From Opisthocomus hoazin (taxonomy: Eukaryota; Chordata; Aves; Opisthocomiformes; Opisthocomidae): a stretch of DNA of 64,000 bases. Positions 39,001 to 53,200 of the stretch are shown here, one piece after another (within the stretch, counting starts at the first letter, position 1; each line of letters opens with the position of its first letter). The position numbers and the translations under genes were made by a program. The DNA lies in NCBI RefSeq assembly GCF_030867145.1, contig NC_134414.1:76560504-76624503 (forward strand), given 5' to 3'. The notes beneath the pieces were generated by a model that ran no database searches, was not told where the DNA came from, and worked only from the letters and a program-made list of their open reading frames with translations.

Positions 39001-42000
39001 ACCTGCTTCACAGCACGTGCCTCCTCAGAGCGTGTTCTTGCCTCCTTCGTTTGTACCAGGACACTCTGTGCCAGGGCAACCGAAGGAGGAAGGGCTAAAG
39101 TAGAAGTTGTTGCTGGGAGAAACAGTGCTGAAATGGTGAGAAACTATAAAATGGGAGAATGGAGATGAAAATGCTGTAAAAATAGAAAGAGACGTAGACA
39201 GTGAAGGAAAGAGCAGCATAAATATCGCCAGGAAGTGAACGTGGAATTTATTGTGTGAAGTAGCAGTTCATGATAGAGTAAAGCAAAACACAGAATAATT
39301 CCCTTTGTGACAGGAATTACTAGGTGATGTTCTTTCGTTTATGCTATAAAGGTTGTCAAGCAAGATGAATGTCAGGGTACTTTCCAGGCGTTCTGGCTGT
39401 GCATTTATACCTGCTGTCCCATTACCTACACAACAGGACCACTGATATTTTCCAGACGTATTGTTCCTTGCACAGCACTTGTTAAAAGTGAATGTAGCTC
39501 ATTAAGCTTCGTGCCAGCCTGGCAGGGGCCACCAAGAGAACAAACATCTGCTGCTGAAGAGGAAACAAACACAGTTATGACACTTCACTGCTGCCTTATA
39601 ACACATCAGCAGAGAAATGATAGATACTCCGAAGCCTGAGGACACAACAATGAGAAATTTTTTTTTTCGTTAGAGGTGTTACTGGTCTGAATGGGATGAA
39701 TGCAGAACTGGGCTTTGGCATCTGGTTTTGCAAAACATGTACACAGGAGTACTTAAACATTTACTGGAGCAGAGCTAATTACACTGATAAAGAACAATGC
39801 ATTAAGGTAATAAGATAACAGCTTTTATTTGAGGATAAACTAAAATGTAAGGATAAATTTATTTGATTAGAAGGTAAACTGTGTGAACAAATATCACTAG
39901 TCTATTACACTAATTAATGTCATTATTTATTCTAGACACAGTGATCGGGAACAAATTCAGACAAATATCCAGATCGTCAACATTGGGCTGCCTGGGAAGG
40001 TCAGGGGTTTATCCAGGTTGATTAACAGACACTCTTGAGGATTTTGAAGCTCTTTCTGAACTGAAATGTAATGGGTATCACAGCAAAACTTTGAGGCTAA
40101 GTAACCATACCCTTGTTTCACAGAAGGGGAAGCAGAGTCAGGTGCAAAGGTGCCATTTCGGTAGCGCATGTGTTGAACTTCATACCCACGGCTAAGCCCC
40201 TGTTCAACAAAGCACCTGGTAAATAAGGAAATTGTGCCCTTAAGTGGTTCAGTGAAATGTAGGGTTACCATTATATATCAATAGAGCCAGAACTAAAGCT
40301 CAGACACCCAATTTCCCATTTTATGCACTCCCTACTCAGCTGCCTTACTCCCTTCAGTTTTTGGCCTTGCTCCTAACAAAACAACACTTACGGCAGTGCA
40401 CTGTTTGGTTGCTATCCGTCTGTCCTCATCTATTAACTTCTGAATCTACTCAGCAGCTGTAGGCAAATATGGTGGCGACCTGAAACCACAAGCTGATTCC
40501 TACCGTTTACATGGAAATAGGTAGCTCTGTAAAAGAAAGAGCTCCAGTGTATGCCCTGACAGCAATAAGGGCCATTGCATGAAATTATACTAGTGGAATG
40601 GTAATAAAAACTATCTTTCATTAAATACAATGTAGGAGGTCCTGCTCAAAGTATCAATCTGAGAGAAATAACTTTGCTAGTTCTATTAATCACAGAAGTG
40701 TGGATTTACTTTGGTACAACAAGACATTAATTGCATGGTAGTTTTGCACATGACTAGTTCTCTCATATCCCATGCTACAGGTTTCAGCTTAGGTCTATCC
40801 ACCTGTGGCCGAGGCTGGTGTGTGCATTGGTTGTAAAGCAAAGCAATGAAAAATTTCAAAGCCCAGCTCCTCTGGCACCTCTCTTGTTACTGGTGCTGCG
40901 AAACATGTTTATCTTGATGTAGCATTACTTTCCTAACTCAGTTGTGGTGTGGTGCAACAGTCTGTCAAGGAAAATGGATGTTTTCAATAACACACATTAG
41001 AAAATGTGGGTACATGGTACTCCACAATTCAATAAAGCTGTGGGCAGGTGGAACCATGGAGATGAAATGATGCCTGGAAAAGCTCTTCTTTTACCTGTCT
41101 AGAGGGCTGATGTTGCTGATGGATGTCTCAGCTGTGCAGAGTGCCTGCAGTGCACTCTGCGCTGAGATTTGTGTGTTTATAAGCTTGCCATCTCCTGTCA
41201 TCTTCGCTTTCTTTGTAAGGAGAGGAAAGATCCCAAGTTACGGCCTCGGAGAATTTTGTCTAGGTGAGTACAAGGGGTGCATGAAGTCTGAGCTGATTCA
41301 TTACCAGAGTCAGGAGCGCATCAAGCACCACGCACCGGCAGCGACTGCTCGGCAGTGCCTCTGCTTTGAGCACCATAAATTCGATATTGGCGTTGCCCTC
41401 TGCTGACGGGTCCCAAAATTGCAATGCTAAACATCCTGGGGCCTCTTCAAAGTCAAGTGCGTGCTCTACTGCAAGTCACAAAATAGCGACTTTGGGTTAT
41501 TTTAGATTATACGTAGTCTGTGGAACTACACAGACTATACACAGCTGTGGAAAAGAAGGAAAAAATGTGGTATAAAACTACCAAGTTATAATCAAAGGCT
41601 ATTTTTGGTGTTTGTTTATGTAGCAGAGTATCTGGTGTAGTCCCTGGAGAGGCCACGCTGCCCAGCAGAGTGGGTGGCTGTGGCACGTCCTTTCACTCCG
41701 GGCTCATGAGAGGAAACGTGAGCTCGGTCCTGCACTGAATGAGGCTCCTGGATTTTGTTCCTTTTCTGATGGGTCACACATGATTGCCAGTCCTTTGAGA
41801 TAGGTTTGTGTGTGTCCTGCATTTTTGCCTTTTCTATTGGAAGTTCTAGCACATATTTAGGTCTTTTGCTGGTTGGTGTTTAGATAGCTGTACTCCAGAA
41901 GCAGGTATTTATCTGCATGCATCCCCTCCCATGCAGTAGTTCAGCAGGCATTACCTGAACTGCTGTACCGAAACCACTGGCTTGCAGAGGCTTTGTGATA

Positions 42001-44960
42001 AAGATATTCAAAACCTTTTTTCTCTCAAGTTTGCCATATGTTCTCCTTCAGACTCTCTCTATTGATCTCTCAGCGGGTGTAAGGCTAATAGATGGATGAT
42101 ATTTGGTGCATGAGGTTCTTTGCCCAAGAGAAATGTCAAAATTTTAGATGGTGAATCATAACCAGCTATGAGATCAGTCACATTTTTGTTTCTGCACTGT
42201 GGAAAAAGTAGATCCAGAAATGACTAGAGGAGACTTGGCAGCTACTTCTAGTTGTTCAGCACAGAAATCTATCAGGGTGATAGATGTTTAGATTAAGACA
42301 CTTTATGGAGTCCAGCCCCTTCAAACATATGCTTTTACTCTGTATAATCAGGCAGAGGAGTGGCGATTGCAATGTGTGAGTTGTCTGGAACAGATAAGTA
42401 AGACAAGTCTTTGGAGCCATCTCCGCATAAGCATCCATCTCGGCTGCCAGCAGAGATCCTGCAGTCACTGCTGGCCTGTAATATCCCAGCGAAGAAATAA
42501 ACAGTTTGTTGTTGTGTTTAGAATGTTAGCATATCCATCTTGCAGCTGGAGTTCATTCGACAGCTCACATGCGCTAGGAAAGCTGGAACAGGACGCTGGC
42601 AGCTTTTGCCCAGCCCATCAAGCAGCTGCATATCTTTTGCCAAACTGGCTACGTTAAGGAGATGGTTTTAAACCTCCAGCAGGTAGATTTGCAATTTCTG
42701 CAGCTACTTCTGTCTCATTATCTGCTAAGAATTTTGGAGATGAGACAAGCAGTCAGCTGATGTGGTTTTAGTTCCTAGATGGTATTTCATGTCATGTGTA
42801 CGTGGCAGTTATCTCACTGGGCCTTGGTCCATCCTCACTGCCATTTGTCTCAATCCCCTCTGCATTTTCTAAGGTCTCCAGTCTGTGTGCAGTTGGAGTT
42901 CACAGGTCACAACTGGGCTTTTCCACTTTTTCTGTGGTCGATATGCTTCCTTTTCCACGCCAGGATGTTTTCTCCTATTTTACACAAGCATTCCAGAATC
43001 AAAGACAATGTCCTTCCCAGGGCTGGCCTGCAGCTCCGGGTACCTACAGCCCTGTGCGTCCGGTGCCACTTGTCACGGCAGTTAGTAACATGAGGCAGAA
43101 GTATGTAAAGTGCTGGGCTCTCTAAGACTGAATCTTCCACTTCTCCAGAAGCGACCAGAGCAACTTCTATCTGAAGTATGCTAGATATGCAACAGAACAA
43201 TGGTACTAATCTTTCATTAAATGAAACATAATTAGGAATAAACATTGCACCATGATGTAATACTGCACAGAGAAAATGCTGCTTGCAGTTGTTTCAGAGC
43301 TGGGACTTTTGTAACTTAGAGTCCAAGGGAGGCATCAGTTCCCCTGGAGAACATTTATGACCAAGAAAAGGTAGCTCTGCCTATCAGTCAGTGTTTCGTT
43401 CTCCTGATTGTCAGACTTAGTGCAAATTCTTCTTCATTTTAAGCTTACCTCTCCTGGCAGTACCCATCCATGGGCATAGTGGATACTGCCGAGAGTGGTA
43501 AGCTTAAAATGAAGCATTTTATCATTCCCTTCTTCAAATTTTCCTTCTTGCAAACCAACCCCACTTCATTCAGGGTTCACACTTTCCTTAACCTCTGCCT
43601 TTTCTCTCTGCTGGGCTCTCTCCTATCAGTCCCCCTCTTTCTTTTCCAGTGTTACTCTGTACGTGAAGTCTTTCCTTTTGTATTCATTCTACATCGTATA
43701 TTTTTGTGTTCTTCCCAGCACTGTGATGTTTGACTGTCTACAGTTACCCATTCCCTTTGCTGCAAAGCTGTAGTTGATTATTCTTCAGTACATGTAATAC
43801 CTTCCTTTCACCCTCAGCGAGCCCTACATGTTTTTTCCAGATGTATCTTTGCCAAGACCATTCTGAATGCTGACTCTGTCCTCCAGCGCTTGCCATCCCT
43901 CCCAGCTTGCCGCCGCCTGGAGATTTACTAAGTGTGCTCTTCCCTGTGGGAGCCGAGGAGGGGGTGAGGCTGTCCAAGGCACCGGGGTATGAAGGGACTG
44001 GAGAAAGTGAAGCAAAGCACCGAGAGGTTTTTCCCCCCATGCTTCGTGCTCTGCCTCTTCGGCGAGCGGCACATCGTGAGACCGGGCAGCACTTGCTCCC
44101 CCGCCGGCGAGCACATTTCCAGGTCCCTCACTGTGCAGCAATGCCTTGCTGAGCCCAGCTCGAGCAGGCCAGGCTTTTAGTGCAGGAGGTCCTGAAGTGA
44201 TTTTTGAGGCAAGTTAGGCGGCATGAAGGTGTGTGCTCCTGAACGTGCCTGCCTTCCCAAGAGCTGGCAGAGCTGTCTCTCACCACACACTCTAAGTGAT
44301 GGCAACTGGTTTCAGGAGCTGATTAAGTCTTAGGAAGAAAATTCCCCTTTGTGGCTTATATGTATTGCATCTCAGTGTAATTGAGTCTCCCTTCTTGCTC
44401 CTTTTTATTACGAGAGGATGGACAAGCTTCGGAATTACTCTTCTAAACACACTCATTACTTTGTATAACTTGTCATGTCACTCCTGATTTATCTCTTCTC
44501 TTGCTGACAATGGGAACTGAGCTTTCACTTCTTTTTCTTGCAGAAATTTTTCTGTGCTTCTAATTGTTGTCACCTGTTTCTGTGGTCCTCAATTTCTGCT
44601 ATGGGTTTTGCAGTGAGATGTTCAGAAAGAGTTTCAGGCCAGGGATGACCTTTACAGTTCAATATTATTAATCCCTCCTGTTCCACAGGTGACATTTGTA
44701 TTGCTCCAGGGAGCAAAGGTTTCCACTGAGCAGCAAACAAGAGCTGTGCTGTGTATTTTACAGAGGAGCCACAATTATCACAGAAATACAGTTGAGGAAC
44801 CTATGCTAGTTCCTTACCTGCAAATTACAACCTATTTATCCATTTAAGATTGGCCAGATTTAAGGCCCAAATAGATGTTATTATTGAAACCTGTTGGGGT
44901 TGGAGGAAGCCACTGCTGATGGTGAGAGCACAGCATGGGTTGCCTGTGGTACAGTATTGC
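33055..44960. other. Long gene-poor stretch
   Basis: Almost 12 kb without a recognised exon or clear young repeat. Open frames stay near or below 160 codons and resemble no family I know. A T-rich run lies near 37567-37596 and shorter homopolymers elsewhere. Distant regulatory elements cannot be judged from one sequence. Confidence 0.4.
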
Positions 44961-45536
44961 TGTGGGTTAACCCCAGCCAGCAGCTCAGCCCCATGCAGCC
45001 GCTCGCTCACTCCCCACTGCGGGCTCGGGGAGAGAACAGGAAGGGTAAAAGTGAGAAAACTTGTGTGTTGAGATAAAGACAGTTTAATAGGTAAAGCAAA
45101 AGATGCACATGCAAGTGAAGCGGAATAAGGAATTCTTTCCCTGCTTCCCATCAGCAGGCAGGTGTCCAGCCATCTCCGGGAAAGCCATAAGGGCTGCCTG
45201 GAACACAAATGCCATCACTCCAAAAATCCCTCACTTCCTCCTCCCTCCTCCAGCTTTTATTGCTGAGCACAATGTCATAGGTTATGGGATATCCCTTTGG
45301 TGAGTTGGGGTCAGCTGTCCCGGCAGTGTCCCCTCCCAGTACCTCGTGCACCCCCAGGGTCCTCGCTGGCGGGGCGGTGCGGGACACAGCGAAGGCCTTG
45401 AGGCTGTGCGAGCACTGCTCAGCAGCAGCTGAGACATCCCTGGGTTACCAGCGCTGCTTTGGTCACAGATCCAAAATACGGCACCACACCAGCCACTATG
45501 AGGAGAACTAACTCTCTCTCAGACCAAACCAGTACA
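44961..45536 (-). mobile_element. Solo LTR of an avian endogenous retrovirus
   Basis: A 576-bp element bounded by TGTACTGG and TTAACCCACA when read on the minus strand. Inside, on that strand, it has a TATA-like AATAAAAGC region (about 45254-45264) and a TTAAACTGTCTTTATC poly(A)-like region near 45068-45083. Both fit an LTR read leftwards. I recognise the overall sequence as an LTR type common in many birds. No internal viral genes lie beside it, so it is a solo LTR. Flanking duplications are not evident, and divergence suggests moderate age. The exact ERV class is unresolved. Confidence 0.8.
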
Positions 45537-45723
45537 AGAACTTATCCAGAACTGAGCAAAACTTGATAGTGTTCGACTTCGGCCTCTGAGGTGAAACAGG
45601 CCAGAAGTGCTAATTACTGTGCTTTTGCAATATTATCTTGTATTCATTTGCATTATCATGGTGCATACCCAGACCTGACCCTGTTAGAGGCTGAAAAACA
45701 TAGCATGAAATTGTACTCCTGTC

Positions 45724-46205
45724 AGAGAATAACTGAGACTGGAAGGGACCTCAGGAGGTCTCTAGTCTGATCCCAAGCAGGAATTCAGACCAGGTTTTAT
45801 CTACTCCGGTCTTAAAAACCTCCAAGGACTGGACAGCACGATATCCGTGGAGAACCTGCTGCACTGCCTGGCTGTCCTCATGGGGGAAAAGTTTCTCCTT
45901 ATAGCCAGACTCAGCCTCTCTTGTTTGAACTTATGCCTGTTACTGCTTGTCCTCCCACCCCGTACCGTGAGGAGCCTGACTCTCTCTGCTCAAAGAGTCC
46001 TCAAAGGCACTGTGTGAGCTGTTAGGTGGCCCTGAAGGCATCCCTTCTCCAGGCTGAACCAACCTGGCTGCCCCTGCATCTCCTCACAGGGCAACCACTC
46101 CACTCCCCACCGCCTCAGAGGTCCTCCAGTTTCTCCATGCCCTTCCTTTATTGGGGGGCCCACAACTGGACACACTGCCCTAGATGTGGTCTAATGATTG
46201 CGAAA
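45724..46205 (-). repeat. Diverged CR1 LINE fragment, minus strand
   Basis: Reading the minus strand gives the CR1 3' end (ACTGGAAGGGACCTCAGG on the plus strand near 45739) and, further in, the counterparts of 'CCTTCTCCAGGCTGAACCA' and 'GGGCCCACAACTGGACAC'. It is considerably more diverged than the copies at 10684 and 62339, so it is an older subfamily. Confidence 0.85.
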
Positions 46206-47152
46206 TAACCCATCACTTCCCTCTATCTCCCAACCAAATTTCTGTTAACACAGACCAAATTGGGAACTTATCCAGTTAAAAACCCTTAAAAAAAAAACCC
46301 ACCGGTTTCTCAGAGTTTGTTTTCAAAGACAGAGAAGTTCCCAAAACTAGTTCACATACAGCTGTGCCAGTGTAACTGAGATGGTACCATGCCATGGTAC
46401 TACGACTGAGTAGCCAAGGAGGGGAAGGGGGGATAACAAAGGGCTTGAGGAAGCCAATGCTGTGGGATACTTCATGTTGAGGAATCCCAGCCTGGTGTGT
46501 ATCCCCAGACCGTGGCTTTCACTATGCTCTTTTCTTCCTAAGGAAGTAACTGTATAGTACTTCAAGTTTTCTGCCCATAAATGTCTCTACCTACTGAAAC
46601 ACATCACCCCAATCCATACAGTGCAAGCACAATTGGCTACACCAGGGATTTAAACACATGATTTCAGTAAAAAGGGCAGATGCTCAGAATACCTCTCATA
46701 AGTGACTCATTTGTGCTTTGCAATAGCCATTAAGGCAAGGCTAAAAAAGAAATACACCATCTGATCAAATAGTCCCTGTGTGTAACAGCAGTACTTGTTC
46801 CCCTTCTTTCAAAGTGCTTTGGAGTCATCAATTATGACACTCAACCCTTCAGTTATTCAAAATAAGAATTAAATCATTAAAATGTCCATGATGATTTTAA
46901 TATCTTCTCATGCTGTTTAGGATGCATATTCTGAAATGCTGAGGAAATTACCTAGTCAAAAGGACAAGCTTATAATTCATGACCCTATTAAAGATGATGT
47001 TATAAAATGCACAGTTGGACTTGAAAACTCTCAATATTCAAAGGATTTATTTCCTTTGAATACAGTTGGAACCAGGCAATGCTACACTACAACCCAGTGA
47101 AATCTAGCATCTGCTTCAATAAAAAAGGACAAGAAGAATTAATGATTGCAAA
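46206..47152. other. Downstream flank of NMS, no gene seen
   Basis: AT-rich, low-repeat sequence without a gene-like frame. The part 46780-46930 is rich in ATTA/TAAT motifs and could be conserved non-coding DNA. Confidence 0.35.
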
Positions 47153-47158
47153 TTTATT
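47153..47158 (-). terminator. AATAAA poly(A) signal of NMS
   Basis: TTTATT on the plus strand reads AATAAA on the minus strand, about 115 bp after the proposed NMS stop codon (47275-47273). Its position supports the terminal exon chosen for this gene. Confidence 0.6.
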
Positions 47159-47272
47159 ACATGCAACAGCAAATTCCAGACAATGGAGTCACATAATAGG
47201 CAGCCAGTGCAAAGGGAAGTCTCTTTTCTTTATGTAAACCAAGTCATCAAGCTGGTAAATTGACCATGAACT

Positions 47273-50200
47273 TCATATTCCATGGTATTCTGAAACAAAT
47301 TAATACAGTATCATATTTGACGTTGAGATGCTGATCTGAATACAACTTAGTGTTCAGTTCTGTACATCTCATCCTTCTCAAAAGTTACGAATGAAATAGC
47401 TTCAAATTCTAGCATCAGAAGACTAAGATGGATGAAAGTTTGAAAGTTCAGGTAAGTGCCCAGATCTGTTATTTGTACTCAAAACATGAGACCTCCCTCC
47501 TCACACAGTTCTCTTCTCTCCGTGCCCTAACTCCGCTGTCCTTTTAGAGGTACGGAGGCATGGCGTGCATCTTGCAGCCAGGTTGGTTCAGCTGTGGTTA
47601 AAGTTCACTGCCATATGCAAGGCTAGGGCATGATTAGAGAGTAGCAGCTTCTACACCAGCACTTTAATGAAAACTGTTTGATAGTCTAGCAATTCTGCTA
47701 ATACCGGAGTACTCTGCACAGAGTACTTTGATGCAAGTCTGCTCTAATTGTTTTTGAACTGTTTTGCCCAATAGCTGCAGGCACTCTCTGCCTGTTTGGC
47801 TTATCTTAGTGGTTGTCAGCTCATGCTTCCAGTTACTCTAAACAGAGCTGGGCAGCACAACCTGTCCCTACCTGTGATAGCTATGAAATATTTCCCACGC
47901 ACATGAGGGCCTAACAACACAAGAACACCTGCACTGGCTCAAACCAAACATCTGCCTAGTTCCTGATCTTCCTTTCATCCATGAGAAGCAAGGGATGCCT
48001 GGGGCAGTGCTTAAGACCAGGCAGAACAAGCATCTAGTGATGCTGCTCTACAACACTCTCCCAAGTCTTTGGTTCCTTCCTTTCCGAAATTGTTTAATCC
48101 CAAATATACAGCAAAGGTATTCTTTGCATGTGTTTCCTTTGCCGTTTTCCTTTCCTATCCTTCTGTCCTGTTCCAGAAAAACCCAGCCCTTCCAGCAAAC
48201 AGTCGGGAATAATTCTTACACTGCAAACAGAAACAGGTGATCTTTTATTCTGGGGTAAAAGACTGGAAGAGGAGACATGTACATTGACTGTCTTGTCCAT
48301 TTCCCATTAAAGCTCACCAAGACATTTAATAGGCACTTTCAAAGATAAATATGTAAGTGCTAGGTGATATTATTAGATCTCACCGTCTTGCTTTCTTACA
48401 CCCCCACCCCCACTCTTTACAGTTAATGTCTACCCCAAAACAGGTCCCTAATTCTGATGTAAGGATGACTCCCTCCTGCATGCAAAGACCTGTATTGATG
48501 GGCTCTCACATGGGATTAGGTGACTGAAGGTCTCCTGGAGCAGAGAGGAGTCCCCATGAAGGACCAGGCTAGCTGTTATGTTCCAAGTACAATTTACACC
48601 CTCTGTTTTTAAACTTTATCATTTGTGGACCATTTCTATCATTTTGCAGAGGATGAAAGCTTCTCCTTACTGAATCTTATAGAAGGAAGAAAGCAATTGT
48701 TTTGTCAAGAAAGCACGCTGTCAGTCTGAGCCTGAAGAAAAGCATTTCTGCCCAGACACCTCCCAGTGACCATATGAAACATCCACATGGGGAGCTAGGT
48801 TTATACTGGCTCTGCAATACTTCTCAGTGACCCCTCCTGTCACAAGGATTGTCATTATTGACAAAAGAGAACAAAATCTTGTCACTTTGGATGCCCACTT
48901 ACCACTGCCTTCAATAGTTCTTCCATTTCGAGGCTGAAAAAATATAATAATTAGATGTTTGTGAAGAAGTAGTAGATGCAAATTTATAAGCACACCAAAA
49001 TACATCTCCCATCATGCAGACGGAGCACATAAGAAGGCTGCAGTAAGATTTCCTTTAAAGAGATATTTCAAATACCAGGGAGTCCATGCAGGGGGGGGTT
49101 TGCCTTTGAATTTGAGAAATATTCATTCAGCCTCTGTCCAAACAGCTAAACAGTCTGGCTTTAATTATTCTCATTAATGGTGTTGGTCCCAGTTCAATGA
49201 GGTATTACATAGGTGCCTAAGAGCATGTAAATACCAGCACTGAAAGTACCTGTCTGGACACACTTGAAATTAGCTAAAAATGCAAATGAGAGCTGAACTG
49301 GGACTCTGGTTACCTGCTACAACCTACTTTAACTTTTTTTTTTTGATGTGTTGAAAATATTCCTAAAAACTAGTTCAGTGTTAATCACAGAGTGTGTCTT
49401 GACCAGCATGTTCTGCATTAGACCATGCCACAGTTCAGCAAGCCAATGGGGGAAAAAAAACACGAGAAACGATGACGTCCACAATTTTGCTTTGGCTTTT
49501 CACCCTGTTATGCAGTGTGCCATCCCTTTACTGACCAGATCTTTCAGACCAAGTGGCCATTCACCTCATGGATGTATTTTATCTGACAAATTTAGCATCA
49601 GTGCACCTTAACAGTCTCGGAGATACAAGCCACATACTGCTTCTGTCTTTGGATTATTTGGCTCCAGATCAAACATTTGAAGAGTCACCTCCTCAAATAA
49701 AAAAAAGTGCTTAATCCATTACTACCCCAGATCTCATTATCTTGTGGTCTTTTAGTTGAACCAGAGCTTTTTAAGCAAATAGCCCCCTAAGCTTTCAAGC
49801 AACAGATATTTGGCCTTTACTCAAAACAAGTGCAGCAAGAATTTCTGAAGGCAAACAGTTGCTCATTGTCTGTAATTCAGAATCTTTAAAAAGTAAAAGA
49901 TTCAGATACCCTGAAAAGGAAAAAAGGTCGTCCCAGAGTCCCATGACTATCCTGTAAAATAAAACACAAACCATTAACAAAATATTTTAAACTCAGTTCT
50001 ATAGATCTGTTGACAAGTTTCAGTGTCATTCCATCAGAGTATCAATAATTCAAGGCCCTTTTCAGCAGCATACAACCAACAAGATGTCAGTAGTCCCCAG
50101 TGCCTATTCATCTGGAATGCTGATTAAAAATTAATACCCAAAGAGCATTGTCAAGAACTATCCCTTCTGTCTAGTATAAATATACTAAATTACCATAATT

Positions 50201-53200
50201 AAAGATTCAAAAGCTTTAGAAAATGTGCAAAAGAAAGCTTTACACATTGGATTGCTCTGCAGAAGCAGGGTCAGCACAGGTCTCTTTCCAACCATTGAAA
50301 AAACAAGCTGACTTCAAAAAAGCAGCAAAAGCAACAGGGAAAGGGCCATAACTCCCTGGCCATCGCTACTTGCTTGCGTTCACATTTACATACCTTCTTC
50401 GTAAACTTTGCGGCAGCAATCTGTGATTCCTGCAAGCAGACAGTGCAAGTTAATCAAGACGCTGTCATTTCTTTAGTTTGCTACAGTAATCCTCCATCAC
50501 TGATGAGGTTGCTCCACTCCACGTGAGAAGCGAGAGAATATTACACATATCACAGACAGGTATAAGAACGGCAGCAAACAAATCTTTAAAAAAAGATTGA
50601 TTTTAAACCTTGCTTTAACCAATGTTACTGCATTCGTTACCATCACTCAACGTGCTTCCCTCGCTGGACAGCAAAGCACAGCCGTGCTCAGGGACGCAGC
50701 TCCATTCCTCGGGCTTGAATTGTGCAGATAGCTCTGACCTGGTTAAAACTTGTTTGCTCTCCACCTTTCAGACTGCTCTTGGTTTTAACCCAGGCACGAT
50801 TGCTCATTTTAAGACTTCTCCTGCACCCTTTATTCTTCAGGAAATTGCTCGTTTTTCTACTCAGCCTTACATCGAGGAATAGAAACTTTACCCATGACTT
50901 CATGGGAGCAGATGGAGCTTGGTGCCTAATGAAGCCCCAGACCTGCAGGGTTGGCACTGGCAAGGTGTGGGAGCCCTCCTGCCCACAGCATGGCTGCCGG
51001 GCTGCGCGATCCTGGCTGGCCGGGGACGGGATAGCTCTGTGCTGTAGCCACAGTCACGTCAGTCAACAGGTTTGGTTACTTGGGGTGGGCTTGAAAAACC
51101 AGCACACGTGCTGAGCAAGGGTGTGAAGACAGGGGAGGAGAACACAGGAAAAAGCATGTGCGTGGGAAACTGGAGAGGAGGAATTTAAAAAGACAAAATA
51201 CAAAAGCAAGAAGGAGGGAATCAGAATTCAGGATACGAGATAAGGATTCCCTCTTGCTAAACTGTTCTTGGTTCAAGCCTCAAGGCAATGATTTACAGAA
51301 CAACTGACATCAACTTACAGGGCTATGAAATACTATGGAAGAAAAAAGTGCATACTCCATAAAGGTGCTCTAAAGGGTGCAGAGGAAGAGACTACAACAA
51401 AGAGATACTGTGAATGCTAGTTTTATTCCAAGATGATTATTACATACAAAGCAAAGATAAACCGACTCATGACTTAGCCTGCAGTTGCAAATATCCTAGA
51501 TAATAAACTCTCATCAAATTACATGGAAGAAACATGGCAAAAACCAAGCCTCTAAACAGTGTGTTGGCTTGGCTTTAGGATGAAAATGTCAAACTCTCAT
51601 GGAGGTGACTGCAATGTAGCTAGGTTTAGATATTTAGTTCCTTTCAATTCCTTTGAAAGTGCCATCTGCAGATTTACCTGAAGATTAGACATTGAAACTA
51701 AAGAGTTTGTTAGTTCTCCCAGCAGATTTTAAGTTCCCCAGATGGAGCTCAAGTCCCATTAAGGCTAAAATTGCCATTGACTTTGCCCTTCATAGTGCTG
51801 AGGTATCATGCCTTCTCTTGAAACACCATCTACCTTCTCTACATAATCTATAACTCTGAATCAAACTTTATTTAAAAAAAAATCTACATAAATATGGCAT
51901 CATGTAGAAACTGAGGTCCAGACAAAATCAGCAGATACCGTAACTGTTTCATTGGGTGCACTACATACAGACTGATGTTTGCAGTGAGTCAAGATTCCTT
52001 GTGGGCTGAGAAAGTACAGCTTCATATTATAGGAGATTTTATCAGCTGGGTAAAATTTGCCTTTTTTGCATATTTTTTTCCGTATCTCACATTTGGACTG
52101 GATCTGCCACTTAATCAGATCACCTGTAGAAATCATATTGCAGACACGTAGCTGATCTTCGTGGTATCCCTAGAAAGGATACTGTGCAAGATTTGACTCC
52201 CGGTCTTGAGGATGCACAACAGTGTGAATTTTTCACAAAGTTAGTAAGTAAAACAGTAACCCGAAATAGGGCTCCATTCAGAGTTACTGGACGATTCTGG
52301 ACGTCCCCTCATCAGCTAAGCTGCAGAAGCATAGGAGTCAATGCTGAACTCAAAAACATTTATTAGACATTTAAGACTGAAAATGCTAGTATTGTTTATA
52401 CAATCAACTTCAGTACTGTAGTACTTTATGGCTGCTTTAGGAAAGCATGCTGGAATTGTAATAAGCTGAAGACACTGGCAAGAAGACATACTGAAATACA
52501 TGTCAAAAGGTTTTCTATTATCATCTTGAAGGCTCTACTCATGATCTGAAAAAAACAGAGGACAAACTCCACAAGTAAATCAGCCTTTTTAACATACCCA
52601 AGGGCTGAGTGAATTTTATGGGAAAGGCTCTTAATAAACTGTTGGTAATAAAAAAGCGATATAAAGCAGAACTGACATTAAACTAAGTCCTAATATGACT
52701 GCACCAATGAGGAAGAGTATAGACTCAATAACTCCTCAGATCCAAAAGACTGAGTCAGAAACACAAAAAATCAAGCTCAAATAGACTATCAAAATCAGTA
52801 AAGCAAGTCATACGCCTCCATGCTCAGCACAATCTTAAGTATGCTGTTGATCCAACGTTATGTATATTTTTAGCATATTTAACCCTGTATTATTCAAAAG
52901 TAAGAGTCAGGTTAAAATACTGACCCTGGCCGTAAGTGGAAGTTTTGGTTCTTGAGCTCTGAATTGGTGAAAAACAGCACTTTCATATATAATTTAAGAG
53001 AGTAAAGAATTACCTGCAAACTACTAACGAGAAGAAAAAATATTTTATACACTCTGCTACATCTCCTAAACCATGATGATATTAGATCATACATTATAGG
53101 TTGGAGAGAAATGTCAAGAAGTTGGTTTTGGAAGGCTTGATTTTTAAGTTTAAGGAGGGGGTACTTTCAAATAGAAGAAGCAATTACACCTTACCTCATT

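Noticed and set aside
51317-51330. 14-bp segment with acceptor and GTAAG donor in the NMS locus
   Set aside because: Too short to support. The putative FHSP reading would need an unseen partner exon, and it disrupts the frame.
52914-53014. Candidate NMS exon on the minus strand reading LYMKVLFFTNSELKNQ
   Set aside because: The vague similarity to the NMU KRFLFHYSK region is not convincing. The donor GTCAGT is weak and the length breaks the reading frame of the exon chain.
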